Positions 38,659 to 47,886 of a stretch of DNA of 64,000 nt are shown in pieces (positions within the stretch are counted from its first letter, which is position 1; the number at the start of each line of letters is the position of its first letter). Source of the DNA: Pectobacterium polonicum (GTDB taxonomy: Bacteria; Pseudomonadota; Gammaproteobacteria; Enterobacterales; Enterobacteriaceae); the NCBI RefSeq assembly GCF_005497185.1, contig NZ_RJTN01000018.1, forward strand, positions 35,670 to 99,669, given 5' to 3'. The position numbers and the translations under genes were made by a program. The notes below the pieces were generated by a model. That model made no database searches and had not been told where the DNA came from. It saw nothing but the letters and a program-made list of their open reading frames with translations.

Positions 38659-40740
38659 CTACTTTTGCTCTTTTACCGGTACACCGCGGCGCAAATCCAC
38701 ATCCCGAACCAGTCGTTCAAGACAGCGATCGGCGAAGATCGATTCCAGCGGGCGCGTGAGCTTGCGTCGCCAGTTGGGGTATTCACGGTTGGTACCCGGT
38801 ACATTCACCGGCGTAGCCATATCCAGCCAGTCTTCCAGTTGAAACCCAACCAGTGCACTGGCGCTATCGGCAACATAGCGATGAACACCACGGCTCAGCG
38901 GCGCGCCCATTGTCGTCAGCGTCGAGTTGCGGCCAACGCGCTGCGGCAACAGCCCGTAATGGTGTAATGCATTGAGCAGCCCCTGTTTTGCCTTCTCACG
39001 TTGCTGCATCTGCTCCTGCAACAACGCCTCTTCCGGGTAAAGCCCCAGTTCTCTCCCCAGCGATAAATCCACAGTTTGCCAGTAGCCGCGCAGCGTCGGG
39101 AGGTCGTGGGTAGTGATGGTTGCCATCGCCTGACGCGGGTAATCCTCGGGGGGACGAAAGTGGTTCTCTCCATCCTTTTCAAAGAACAGTACCTTGTAAG
39201 AATAGATACCGTAATCATGCAGTTTGCTGACAATTTCCGGCGGCACCGTGCCTAAATCCTCGCCGATAATCAGGCAACGATGACGCTGACTTTCCAGCGC
39301 CAGCACCGCCAGCAGATCGTCGACCGGATAATGCACGTAAGCTCCGTTGCCCGCCGACTCTGCCTTCGGTATCCACCACAGGCGCAAGAGCGCCATCACA
39401 TGATCGATACGCAACGCGCCGCAGTGCGCCATATTGCTGCGCAGTACGTCGATAAAAGGTTGATAGCCCCGAAGCTGCATCATGGTGGGGTTCATCGGCG
39501 CAAGCTGCCAGTTTTGCCCCTGTGGCCCAAGCGGATCGGGCGGTGCGCCGATAGAGGCATCAAGGCAATAGAGCTGTCGTTCGTCCCAGGTTTCTGCACC
39601 GCCCTGTGCGACGCCGACGGCCAAATCACGATACAAGCCTAACGGCAGGCCAAGCTGCTTACTGTGCGCGTAGCAGTCTGCCAACTGCTCATGCGCTACC
39701 CATTGCAGCCAGCTGTAGAACGTAATCTCATCGCTGTTTTCACGGCGGAATGCTTTTACCGTTTCGCTGTGTACATCATGATAGCTGGCAGGCCATTGAT
39801 GCCAGTCCGCATAATTCTCGCCCTGTTTTTTCAGGTGGGCCTGCAATGCATCAAATGTCGCCTGAAGTTGCAGACTTTGCCCACCGCTGACAACAAACTG
39901 ACGAAACGCACTAATGCGCGGGTCCAGCGCACTACGGGTAGTAAAATAGCGGTACGCCAGCCGCAGAGCAGCCAGCTTAAGCTGCGTAACCGGTTCATAA
40001 TCGACCCAGCGCCCCGCCCGCAGCGCTGTGATGGCGCTTTGCGTCTCCTCACGGTGCCACCACGCCTGCGCTTCCCCGCTCTGCTGGAAATCATCAATCC
40101 GATTGACATCGATATAAATAATGTTCAGCCAGTGGCGGGACGATGGGCTGTAAGGGCTCGCCGCCTCTGCCAACGCCGGGTACAGCGAATGCAGTGGGTT
40201 CAGCCCCACAAAGGCACCGCCGCGGCGGGCAATCTGTTCTACCAGTTGGCGCAGATCGCCAAAATCCCCTACGCCCCAGTTGTTGTGCGAGCGCAAGGTG
40301 TAAAGCTGCACGGTCACACCCCACCAGCGTTTTCCCTGCTGTAAAGCTTCAGGTTCATAGCAGCGATGCGGTGCAACAATAATCCGACAACTCCAGCGCT
40401 GGTCGGCCTGCGTCAGCGTCAGGTAGTGGTAACCCAGCGGCAGCACGCCCGGCAGAGCCAGCGTTGAACCACCGGTTATCTGCCCTTGAATTTGACCGCC
40501 GTTTTCATACATCAGCGTCCAGAAGAATTCACCGTGACCAGCAAGCTCGATGACCGCATCTCGGCCTTGCAAAAAGACACGGACAGGCGGCAGGGGCGCA
40601 TTGCCGCTATCAGAAACGTCCATCATCGCCTGAATCTGGTTTCTGACTGCGGCAGCAACAATGTGCTCTTTGCCATAGGCATCGGTATAGCTTTCCGCGA
40701 TGCCGGTTTGCTGGCTTGCCAGTTTATCCACCTTGAACAT
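38659..40740 (-). CDS. malQ: 4-alpha-glucanotransferase (amylomaltase)
   Basis: GH77 cytoplasmic enzyme transferring maltodextrin segments between chains, releasing glucose. It has 693 residues (E. coli 694). The catalytic regions LRIDHVMALLRLWWIP (nucleophile Asp about 447), LIIGEDLGTVPPEI (acid/base Glu) and TTHDLPTLRGYW are intact. It lies 12 bases after malP on the same strand, as in the E. coli malPQ operon. A weak stem at about 38622-38640 (AGCCCA / TGGGCT) lies just 3' of it. Confidence 0.96.
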   Translation of the reverse strand: MFKVDKLASQQTGIAESYTDAYGKEHIVAAAVRNQIQAMMDVSDSGNAPLPPVRVFLQGRDAVIELAGHGEFFWTLMYENGGQIQGQITGGSTLALPGVLPLGYHYLTLTQADQRWSCRIIVAPHRCYEPEALQQGKRWWGVTVQLYTLRSHNNWGVGDFGDLRQLVEQIARRGGAFVGLNPLHSLYPALAEAASPYSPSSRHWLNIIYIDVNRIDDFQQSGEAQAWWHREETQSAITALRAGRWVDYEPVTQLKLAALRLAYRYFTTRSALDPRISAFRQFVVSGGQSLQLQATFDALQAHLKKQGENYADWHQWPASYHDVHSETVKAFRRENSDEITFYSWLQWVAHEQLADCYAHSKQLGLPLGLYRDLAVGVAQGGAETWDERQLYCLDASIGAPPDPLGPQGQNWQLAPMNPTMMQLRGYQPFIDVLRSNMAHCGALRIDHVMALLRLWWIPKAESAGNGAYVHYPVDDLLAVLALESQRHRCLIIGEDLGTVPPEIVSKLHDYGIYSYKVLFFEKDGENHFRPPEDYPRQAMATITTHDLPTLRGYWQTVDLSLGRELGLYPEEALLQEQMQQREKAKQGLLNALHHYGLLPQRVGRNSTLTTMGAPLSRGVHRYVADSASALVGFQLEDWLDMATPVNVPGTNREYPNWRRKLTRPLESIFADRCLERLVRDVDLRRGVPVKEQK

Positions 40741-40752
40741 CCTCTCCTTTTC

Positions 40753-43275
40753 CTAATGATGCGCTTGCCAAATACGCGTCTGGTAATCATGAATCGCCCT
40801 GTCCGAACTGAACATCCCCATTCTGGCGGTATTCAGCACACAGCGGCGCGTCCATTCATCCGGCTCACGATAAAGCGCATCAACACGCTGCTGCACCTCA
40901 CAATACGGTGCAAAATCGGCCATTAACATATAGGGATCGCCCAGCTTCAACAGGCTATCCAACAGTGGGGCAAACGCGTTTTTATCCCCCTGGCTGAATG
41001 CACCACTCGCTAGCTCATTCAGTATTTCGCGTAGCAGAGGCGTCACAGCAAGATAGTCTGACGGTTCGTAACCCTGAGCCTGTAACGCTTTGACCTGCTC
41101 TACGGTATGGCCGAAAATGAACAGATTGTCCTCACCGACCTGCTGCGCCATTTCTACATTTGCCCCATCCAACGTGCCAACGGTCAACGCGCCATTCAGC
41201 GCGAGTTTCATATTGCCAGTACCAGACGCTTCTTTACCTGCCGTCGAAATCTGCTCAGAGACATCAGCAGCAGGAATCATCCGTTCAGCCAGAGAGACAC
41301 GATAGTCCGCCGGAAAGATCACCTTTAGGCGATCGTTAACGCGGCGATCCTGATTAATGACCGCAGCGACCCGATTAATGGCATAAATGATATTTTTTGC
41401 TAAGACATAACCCGGTGCTGCTTTGGCACCGAACAGAAAGACGTGCGGCACTATATCCAGATGCGGATTGTCACGCAATTGACGATATAGCGCGAGAATA
41501 TGAAGTAGGTTCAAATGCTGACGTTTGTATTCATGCAATCGCTTAATTTGCACGTCAAACAGCGCCAGTGGATCGACCACAATGTCATACTGTTGGCGGA
41601 GATAGCTCGCCAACTGCGTTTTATTATCGGCCTTGATTTGCCGATAACGCTCACGAAAACCGGCATCATCCGCGTAGGGCTCCAGCCCTTGCAACGCAGG
41701 CAGATCGTTCACCCACGGCGTAGGCAGCGTGTCGTCGATCAGCGCGGACAGCGCTGGGTTACACTGTTTTAGCCAGCGACGTGGCGTAATGCCGTTGGTG
41801 ACATTATGGAATTTGGCCGGCCACAGCTGGTGATATTCCGGGAACAGATCTTTCACCACCAGTTCCGAGTGCAGCGCCGCCACGCCGTTGACCGCAAAGC
41901 AACTGACGACGCACAGGTTTGCCATGCGAATCTGGCGCTGATGGCGGATGGCGAGCTTCGCCCATCGCTGCAGATCGCCAGGCCATTTCTGCTCAACCTG
42001 CACCTTAAACTGCGCATCAATTTGCCGGACAATCGACAGGTGGCGAGGCAGCAAGCGGCCAAACAGCCGTTCGTCCCAGCGCTCAAGCGCTTCCGGCATC
42101 AACGTATGATTGGTGTAAGCAAAGGTGCGTCCGGTGATCGACCAGGCGTCGTCCCAGGATAGCTGATGTTCATCCAGCAGCAGCCGCATCAACTCAGGGA
42201 TCGCCAGCGTCGGATGGGTATCATTAAGCTGGATGACTTCATAATCGGGCAGCGCAGACAGCGCACGCCCCGCGCTAAGATGGCGACGCAGGATGTCAGC
42301 TACCGAACAGGCACAGTGGAAATACTGCTGCATCAGACGCAGACGTTTGCCAGCCGCATGATTATCGTTAGGGTATAGCACGCTGGTCAGACTGGCAGCG
42401 GAAATACCCGCCTGCGCCGCGCGCAAATAGTGGCCTTCATTGAATAAGGTTAAATCAAACGGATCGCGATGCGTCGCACGCCACAAACGCAGCGGCTGCG
42501 CAGCGCCGTTATGATAGCCAATCACCGGCAGGTCACAGGCTTCACCTCTGAAAACGGTATCTGGCAACCAGCGCAGGCTGCCATCGGTCTGGGGTTGCAG
42601 ACGTCCGCCGAACCCAACCTCTACCGCCAGCTCAGCACGCGGTAAAAGCCATGGATAGGTATCACGCTGCCAGTCATCAGCCGTTTCCTGTTGCTGCTCT
42701 TGCGCGAAATGCTGACGAAATAGGCCATACTGGTAATTGAGGCCGTAACCCGTTGCAGGCTGCCCCACCGTCGCCATCGAGTCCAGAAAGCAAGATGCCA
42801 GCCGGCCTAATCCGCCGTTGCCTAAACCCGGATCGGTTTCCTGCTCCAGCACATCGCTCAGGTTCAGCCCCTGCTCTGCCAGTACGTCGGCTACGGCATC
42901 ATACCATCCCAGATTCAGCAGGTTGTTGCCCGTCAAACGACCGGGCAGAAACTCCATCGATAGGTAGTTCACATGGCGCTGAGGCGTTGGGTCAGGGGAA
43001 GAGGTTGGCGACGCAGGATGCATCAGCAGCTGTTCCGCTAGCGCAAGACTGACGGCACGCCAGCACTGCACCGGCGTCATCGCCTTCAGGGAAGCGACGC
43101 CACCGAGCCGCTGTTGGCGAAGCAGCGCAGCGGCAAATTGTACTGCATCAAAGGCGATAGCAGAGTGATTGGAAGACGCTGGCTGAGTCAAAAAATCTGA
43201 CTTTTTTACAGCGACTGAACGCGTTAAAGAACCTGACTTTTCTGAAGAACCCGGCTTTTTTGCAGAATCTGACAT
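40753..43275 (-). CDS. malP: Maltodextrin phosphorylase
   Basis: Phosphorolysis of maltodextrins to glucose-1-phosphate. About 840 residues, some 45 more than E. coli MalP (797). The PLP lysine is in the segment [14 protein letters not shown] (about 665-675) and the substrate block [13 protein letters not shown] follows the N-terminal region. The first 45 residues ([20 protein letters not shown]...) are a low-complexity Ser/Lys extension encoded by a tandem-like repeat of AAAAAAG-TCAGGTTCTT units; the family start would align only at about residue 47. The ATG at 43275 has a GGAGGAGG Shine-Dalgarno. No malT lies beside it. Confidence 0.95.
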   Translation of the reverse strand: MSDSAKKPGSSEKSGSLTRSVAVKKSDFLTQPASSNHSAIAFDAVQFAAALLRQQRLGGVASLKAMTPVQCWRAVSLALAEQLLMHPASPTSSPDPTPQRHVNYLSMEFLPGRLTGNNLLNLGWYDAVADVLAEQGLNLSDVLEQETDPGLGNGGLGRLASCFLDSMATVGQPATGYGLNYQYGLFRQHFAQEQQQETADDWQRDTYPWLLPRAELAVEVGFGGRLQPQTDGSLRWLPDTVFRGEACDLPVIGYHNGAAQPLRLWRATHRDPFDLTLFNEGHYLRAAQAGISAASLTSVLYPNDNHAAGKRLRLMQQYFHCACSVADILRRHLSAGRALSALPDYEVIQLNDTHPTLAIPELMRLLLDEHQLSWDDAWSITGRTFAYTNHTLMPEALERWDERLFGRLLPRHLSIVRQIDAQFKVQVEQKWPGDLQRWAKLAIRHQRQIRMANLCVVSCFAVNGVAALHSELVVKDLFPEYHQLWPAKFHNVTNGITPRRWLKQCNPALSALIDDTLPTPWVNDLPALQGLEPYADDAGFRERYRQIKADNKTQLASYLRQQYDIVVDPLALFDVQIKRLHEYKRQHLNLLHILALYRQLRDNPHLDIVPHVFLFGAKAAPGYVLAKNIIYAINRVAAVINQDRRVNDRLKVIFPADYRVSLAERMIPAADVSEQISTAGKEASGTGNMKLALNGALTVGTLDGANVEMAQQVGEDNLFIFGHTVEQVKALQAQGYEPSDYLAVTPLLREILNELASGAFSQGDKNAFAPLLDSLLKLGDPYMLMADFAPYCEVQQRVDALYREPDEWTRRCVLNTARMGMFSSDRAIHDYQTRIWQAHH

Positions 43276-43317
43276 CGTGCCTCCTCCTTTGTCCGTCATG
43301 GAAAAGGCACATCGGGT

Positions 43318-44076
43318 TCAACACAACTCCAACTGTACCTTATGTTGTTCAATAATTTTCAGTACGCTGGGTGGTGGTGACTGATCGGTAAAAAGATAGT
43401 CGATCAAATCCATGTTGCCCAAGTTCACCATCGCATTACGGCCAAACTTGGAATGATCCGTCACCAGCATCACGCAGCGAGAATTTTCAATAATCGCCCG
43501 TTTTGTGCGCACTTCATGATAATCAAACTCCAGTAATGACCCATCCATGTCAATACCGCTGATGCCCAAAATGCCAAAATCCAGACGGAACTGAGAGATA
43601 AAATCGAGCGTCGCCTCCCCCATAATACCGCCATCACGGGTGCGTACTTCGCCACCGGCCAAAATCAGGCGAAAATCCTCTTTTGCGGTCAGTAGCGTTG
43701 CTACATTCAGGTTATTGGTGACCACGCGCAGATCCTTATGCTGCATCAGCGCATAGGCCACCGCTTCAGGCGTGGTGCCGATATCGATAAACAAGGTCGC
43801 CCCGTCTGGAATCTGGCTCGCCACCCGACGGGCAATACGTGCCTTTTCATCTGACCACATCATTTTACGATCGTGATAAGCCGTGTTAACCGAACTGGAT
43901 GGCAATGCCGCACCGCCGTGGTGGCGATGGATTTTATTTTGCTCGGCCAGATCGTTCAAATCACGACGAATCGTTTGCGGGCTCACCGCAAAATGATCCA
44001 CCAGCTCTTCAGTACTGACATACCCCTGCCGACGCACCAGTTCAATAATGGCGTCATGCCGTTGTGTCTGCTTCAC
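43318..44076 (-). CDS. glpR: Glycerol-3-phosphate regulon repressor GlpR (DeoR family)
   Basis: Cytoplasmic repressor of the glp regulon, released by glycerol-3-phosphate. It has 252 residues, identical to E. coli in size. The N-terminal DeoR helix-turn-helix (AIIELVRRQGYVSTEELVDH, VSPQTIRRDLNDL) and the sugar-phosphate-binding ISOCOT domain (FIDIGTTPEAVAYAL, LILAGGEVRTRDGG, CVMLVTDHSKFGR) are complete. It is 24 bases downstream of glpG. A 42-base gap separates it from malP on the same strand, so read-through into malPQ is possible. Confidence 0.96.
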   Translation of the reverse strand: MKQTQRHDAIIELVRRQGYVSTEELVDHFAVSPQTIRRDLNDLAEQNKIHRHHGGAALPSSSVNTAYHDRKMMWSDEKARIARRVASQIPDGATLFIDIGTTPEAVAYALMQHKDLRVVTNNLNVATLLTAKEDFRLILAGGEVRTRDGGIMGEATLDFISQFRLDFGILGISGIDMDGSLLEFDYHEVRTKRAIIENSRCVMLVTDHSKFGRNAMVNLGNMDLIDYLFTDQSPPPSVLKIIEQHKVQLELC

Positions 44077-44100
44077 ATTTATCCCCTAAGACGCCCCGAT

Positions 44101-44934
44101 TTACCGGGGGTTTGTTTTATTATACGTGTCCCAAAAGGCCATCAATAGCCCGACAATCAGCCCTGCCACATGCGCTGCATTCGCGATCGACATGCCTAAA
44201 ATATCGAAATATCCGGCAACCAACCACAGTAAAGCGAAGGCCATCAGGCTGCGCGGCATAGCCAAATAACCGTCAGGCTCTCTTTCCCCTCGTAGCCAGA
44301 CGTAGCCCATCAGAGCATAGACAACGCCAGACAGGCCACCAAAATAGGTGCCGCTAAACCAAGACTGCGCCCAGCCGCTGACCAGTGCGGAAACCAGCGT
44401 GATAACCAACAATTTGCCAGTCCCCAACACTTTCTCAACCGGCCCGCCCAAATACCACCACCACATCAGATTGAACAAAATATGCAGCGGGGAAAAGTGC
44501 AACAAAGCATGACTAAACCAGCGCCATAGCTGTGCCTGCTGCCCTTCAGCCGGAAAGGCTAGCCAGGCCATCACGCTCTCATAGCCCGAAATCTGCATCA
44601 GGATAAACACCGCAATCGTCACCACCATCACGGATAGCGTCAGCGGCCCAGCCTTTTGTTTCAAGGTTTGCAGGAAAGAATAGCGTTGGTATTGAATACC
44701 AGAGTCCATCGATCCCGTTTGCCAACTGGCTGCCAGATAGCGTGGGTTTGTCGGGTCGCGCAGAAAAATCTCCAGCGCTTCCTGAACGCTTCTCAGCTGT
44801 GTTTCATCGTCTAGCCACAGCTCAGCTTCATGCCCCTGAGGCCGCATCTCCAGATGGATCTGCTGCGTACGCATGTAATCGACAAATGCCTGAGCCAGAC
44901 GCGGGTTGGAGAGAGCGATAACGCGGATTGGCAT
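44101..44934 (-). CDS. glpG: Rhomboid intramembrane serine protease GlpG
   Basis: Inner-membrane rhomboid protease. 277 residues from the chosen ATG. N-terminal cytoplasmic domain ([20 protein letters not shown]), then six helices with the catalytic serine in [18 protein letters not shown] (GxSG, about 200) and histidine in [11 protein letters not shown] (about 253); the characteristic [16 protein letters not shown] is present. A longer frame to 44976 is rejected because MPIRV aligns with the E. coli start. In E. coli glpE precedes glpG directly; here the sugar-kinase operon is inserted between. Confidence 0.95.
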   Translation of the reverse strand: MPIRVIALSNPRLAQAFVDYMRTQQIHLEMRPQGHEAELWLDDETQLRSVQEALEIFLRDPTNPRYLAASWQTGSMDSGIQYQRYSFLQTLKQKAGPLTLSVMVVTIAVFILMQISGYESVMAWLAFPAEGQQAQLWRWFSHALLHFSPLHILFNLMWWWYLGGPVEKVLGTGKLLVITLVSALVSGWAQSWFSGTYFGGLSGVVYALMGYVWLRGEREPDGYLAMPRSLMAFALLWLVAGYFDILGMSIANAAHVAGLIVGLLMAFWDTYNKTNPR

Positions 44935-45137
44935 GGGTGTGTATCCGTAGCGAATAGATTTACCTAAAAATATCATATTGCTTCCCGGGCAGGGGCGGAA
45001 AAAGTAAAAACGCCCTTCTTAACCGATAACATTCTACCCACTTCCGTTTACTTCCGTTTCACCGATCATCCTATGACAGTAGTCACTTTTTAGCCGCAGA
45101 CTCTCCTTTAGGCTCATAGCCAACAACTGAGGTAAGC
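44935..45137. promoter_or_regulatory. Divergent promoter region between glpG and the kinase-fusion operon
   Basis: A 203-base region feeding glpG-glpR-(malPQ) on the minus strand and the inserted catabolic operon on the plus strand. GAGGTAAGC is the Shine-Dalgarno of the fusion gene. It holds several AT-rich -10-like hexamers; no certain operator is seen, although a site for the fusion protein's own HTH is expected here. Confidence 0.4.
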
Positions 45138-46349
45138 ATGTTTCTAGAAGAAAGACGTAATCAGATTCTGGCCTATCTGGCCAAACATGAACGCGCCAGC
45201 GTCGATTATCTGGCAACGGCCTTTGCCGTTAGCAAAGAGACTATCCGCAGTGATTTGAATCAACTGGCACGGTTGAACCTGATTCAGCGCTGCTACGGCG
45301 GAGCCATGATCGTACGACGTCTCTTACAGTCCGAATTAATCGCCCCGTCTGGCGAGAATTTCGAAGTGCTGCTGAAGCGGTTAGAAAAACAGAACAGACA
45401 TCAAACCAGTAAACAGAAAGGAAACTCGATGAACGGCAAGGTGTGTATTTTAGGATCGTTCAATGTTGATATCGTCGCCAAGGTGATGCGTTTTCCCAAG
45501 GGCGGCGAATCCATCATGGCTCAGGGCAGCGCGATCGGCCCTGGGGGCAAAGGCGCTAACCAGGCAATGGCTGCCAGTCGGGCAGGTGCACAGGTTTATT
45601 TCATCGCTAAAGTGGGTACCGACCAATTTAGCCAGTTTGCCTACGATCATTTTACGGCATCAGACATCCACTCGTTCAAGTTGTATCAGTCAGATAGCGA
45701 GCCCACGGGTAACGCGATCATTTACGTCTCGCAGCAAAACGGCGAAAACATGATCGCCATCCACCCCGGTGCTAACCAAACCATTACTGATGACGAAGTG
45801 GCCGCCATTGCGTCAGAGCTCACCACCTCAGACGTGCTGCTGGTGCAGTTAGAGAATAACTTTTCTGCAACGCTGAACGCGATCAAGCTGGCCCATACGC
45901 TGGGCAAGAAAGTGATTCTTAACCCCGCGCCCTACTCCAGTGAGATTCTGCCCTATCTGGATTATCTCGATGTCATCACGCCTAACGAGACGGAAGCCTC
46001 GCTTTTATCCGGCATTGATATTCACGATGTTGACGATGCCAAACAAGCGGCGCTGAAAATCGCTGCCATGGGAGCCAAACGCGTGATTATCACCATGGGT
46101 TCCCGCGGTGCGCTGTTATTGGACGGCAAGCAGTTACAGCATATTCCCGCCTTTCCGGCACTGGGTGTCGATACGACCGGCGCAGGAGATGCATTCAACG
46201 GCGCGTTTGCCGCCGCGCTCGCTAACGGGCAGAACCTGGTGCAGGCCGCCACATACGCCTCCGCTTTTGCCTCCCTTGCCGTTGAGCGTGAAGGGGCCTC
46301 TAACATGCCTGAACATCAACAAGTTATTGCACGTTTATCGCAACGCTAA
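45138..46349 (+). CDS. DeoR-type HTH fused to PfkB/ribokinase-family sugar kinase
   Basis: A 403-residue fusion read as one uninterrupted frame. Residues 1-60 are a DeoR helix-turn-helix (RRNQILAYLAKHERASVDYL, VSKETIRSDLNQLARLN); a linker (about 60-97) follows; residues 98-403 are a full ribokinase-family kinase with the sugar site GPGGKGANQAMAASRAGA and the anion hole/catalytic DTTGAGDAFNGAFAAALA. The kinase part has its own ATG at 45429 preceded by AGAAAGGAAAC, so a separate 306-residue kinase could also be made. A self-regulating kinase that senses its own substrate is the simplest reading. It opens a four-gene operon. Substrate is unknown, probably a keto-deoxy sugar acid. Confidence 0.85.
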   Translation: MFLEERRNQILAYLAKHERASVDYLATAFAVSKETIRSDLNQLARLNLIQRCYGGAMIVRRLLQSELIAPSGENFEVLLKRLEKQNRHQTSKQKGNSMNGKVCILGSFNVDIVAKVMRFPKGGESIMAQGSAIGPGGKGANQAMAASRAGAQVYFIAKVGTDQFSQFAYDHFTASDIHSFKLYQSDSEPTGNAIIYVSQQNGENMIAIHPGANQTITDDEVAAIASELTTSDVLLVQLENNFSATLNAIKLAHTLGKKVILNPAPYSSEILPYLDYLDVITPNETEASLLSGIDIHDVDDAKQAALKIAAMGAKRVIITMGSRGALLLDGKQLQHIPAFPALGVDTTGAGDAFNGAFAAALANGQNLVQAATYASAFASLAVEREGASNMPEHQQVIARLSQR

Positions 46350-46393
46350 CGCGGAAAATCGCCCGCAACCGCTGTTTTTTGGAGAATAAAGAA

Positions 46394-47317
46394 ATGAAAA
46401 CAATTGATGGTATCGTCCCTGTCATGCTGACCCCGTTCACCGAACAGAACGACGTCGATTATCCCGGTCTGGCGAAGCTCATTGACTGGTACATAGACAA
46501 AAACGTCGATGCGCTGTTCGCCGTGTGCCAGTCTAGCGAAATGCAGTTTCTCTCGTTAGAAGAACGGGTGGCCGTGGCGCGCTTTGTGGTGGAACACGTG
46601 CAAGGCCGTATACCGGTGATTGCCTCCGGCCATATCAGCGACGATCTCAATGCACAGGTTGAAGAACTTTCTGCGATGGCGGAAACCGGCATTGACGCAC
46701 TGGTGCTGGTCACTAATCACCTCGATCCGCAGAAAGCGGGCAGCGATACCTTCTTTGCCAATCTGAATCATCTGTTGGACGCCCTGCCAAAGACGCTGCC
46801 ACTCGGCCTCTACGAATGCCCGGCTCCTTATCGTCGGCTATTGAGTGATGAAGAGCTGACCTATTGCGCCAATACAGGCCGTTTTGTGGTGCTAAAAGAC
46901 GTCAGCTGTGACCTGGCTACCGTCACCCGCCGTGTGGCGTTGGTGCAGGGAACACCGCTCAATATCATTAACGCCAATGCCGCTATCGCGTTCCCCGCGA
47001 TGAAAGCGGGTTCACGCGGCTTTAGCGGCGTATTCACCAATTTCCATCCTGAACTGTATGTATGGTTATATCACCATCATCAAGAGAACCCTGCGCTGGC
47101 AGAAGAACTGGCCGACTTCCTGTCACTGGCCGCCGTGACTGAAACCTTGGGCTACCCGAAAAATGCCAAGGTTTACCATCAGCGCCTCGGCACCTTTACC
47201 AGCATTCAGTGTCGCGTCAATAAAGATGACGTACTGGAAAAATATTGGGGATTAACCGTCATCCTCGATCAAATTCGACACGGAACAGAACACTACCAGA
47301 AAAAAATCACACGATAA
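46394..47317 (+). CDS. Dihydrodipicolinate synthase/N-acetylneuraminate lyase-family protein
   Basis: A 307-residue class I aldolase-fold (TIM barrel) enzyme. It starts IDGIVPVMLTPFTEQNDVDY, and the Schiff-base lysine is in FVVLKDVSCD (about 167). The loop that reads G-T/S-x-G-E in DHDPS and neuraminate lyase is CQSSEMQFLSLEER here. So it is a divergent subfamily likely to act on a 2-keto-3-deoxy sugar acid or related substrate as aldolase or dehydratase. ATG 46394 is preceded by TTTTGGAGA; the in-frame start at 46379 is too early. It is 44 bases behind the kinase fusion and 85 ahead of a YhcH-family gene. Specific reaction unknown. Confidence 0.82.
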   Translation: MKTIDGIVPVMLTPFTEQNDVDYPGLAKLIDWYIDKNVDALFAVCQSSEMQFLSLEERVAVARFVVEHVQGRIPVIASGHISDDLNAQVEELSAMAETGIDALVLVTNHLDPQKAGSDTFFANLNHLLDALPKTLPLGLYECPAPYRRLLSDEELTYCANTGRFVVLKDVSCDLATVTRRVALVQGTPLNIINANAAIAFPAMKAGSRGFSGVFTNFHPELYVWLYHHHQENPALAEELADFLSLAAVTETLGYPKNAKVYHQRLGTFTSIQCRVNKDDVLEKYWGLTVILDQIRHGTEHYQKKITR

Positions 47318-47331
47318 AAATAAGCGTCTAC

Positions 47332-47365
47332 GGGTAACGGGAATAAATAGATTTTCTCGTTACCC
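47332..47365 (+). other. Inverted repeat between aldolase and YhcH-family genes
   Basis: GGGTAACG (47332-47339) and CGTTACCC (47358-47365) form an 8-bp stem with an 18-base loop. The T-run is missing, so it may be an mRNA processing or stability element within the operon rather than a terminator. Confidence 0.45.
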
Positions 47366-47402
47366 TATATAAAAAACCGCATTCACAGGGGAATATTTTA
47401 TC

Positions 47403-47885
47403 ATGATTATTTGCGATCAGCGCGATTGGGCGCAGGAAAAACATGCCCTGCATCCTATTATCCAAAAAGGGATTGATTATATTAATCAAACTGATTTCGC
47501 CAGATTAGCACCAGGGAAATACGATATTATTCCAGGCAAGATGTTTTGCCTGCTGCAAGAAACCTCTACGGTGCCTGCTACACAAATGCGAGCAGAATCA
47601 CACTTTAATTTTGTTGATATTCAATACCTCATTTCTGGAGAAGAGAGTATTGGTGTGGCGCGTGGAGCCAAAGAACATACGGTTATCGAAAATAAAGCGG
47701 AACAAAACGATATTGTATTTTATACCGACACGCGAAACGAATCCTTTATTCATCTGCTGCCCGGAATGTTTGCCGTATTTTTTCCCGAAGATTTACATCG
47801 CCCTTGTTGTCAAACGCACGGTGAATCTTTTATCCGCAAAGCGGTAATCAAGATTCACCTCAGCCTGTTTACGGAAAATAAATAA
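47403..47885 (+). CDS. YhcH/YjgK/YiaL-family (DUF386) cupin protein
   Basis: A 160-residue cupin-fold protein. Family landmarks are LAPGKYDIIPGKMFCLLQET, the metal-site region ESHFNFVDIQYLISGEE, and the final motif FFPEDLHRPCC with the ligand histidine. Members travel with sialic acid (nan) and xylulose or keto-sugar operons, and are thought to assist with sugar anomer conversion. Its presence beside a neuraminate-lyase-type enzyme and a kinase fits a keto sugar acid pathway. The next gene starts one base after its stop. Confidence 0.88.
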   Translation: MIICDQRDWAQEKHALHPIIQKGIDYINQTDFARLAPGKYDIIPGKMFCLLQETSTVPATQMRAESHFNFVDIQYLISGEESIGVARGAKEHTVIENKAEQNDIVFYTDTRNESFIHLLPGMFAVFFPEDLHRPCCQTHGESFIRKAVIKIHLSLFTENK

Positions 47886-47886
47886 A

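Noticed and set aside
43262..43285. GGAGGA as a MalT box before malP
   Set aside because: The sequence is the Shine-Dalgarno of malP and no second box at MalT spacing is seen.
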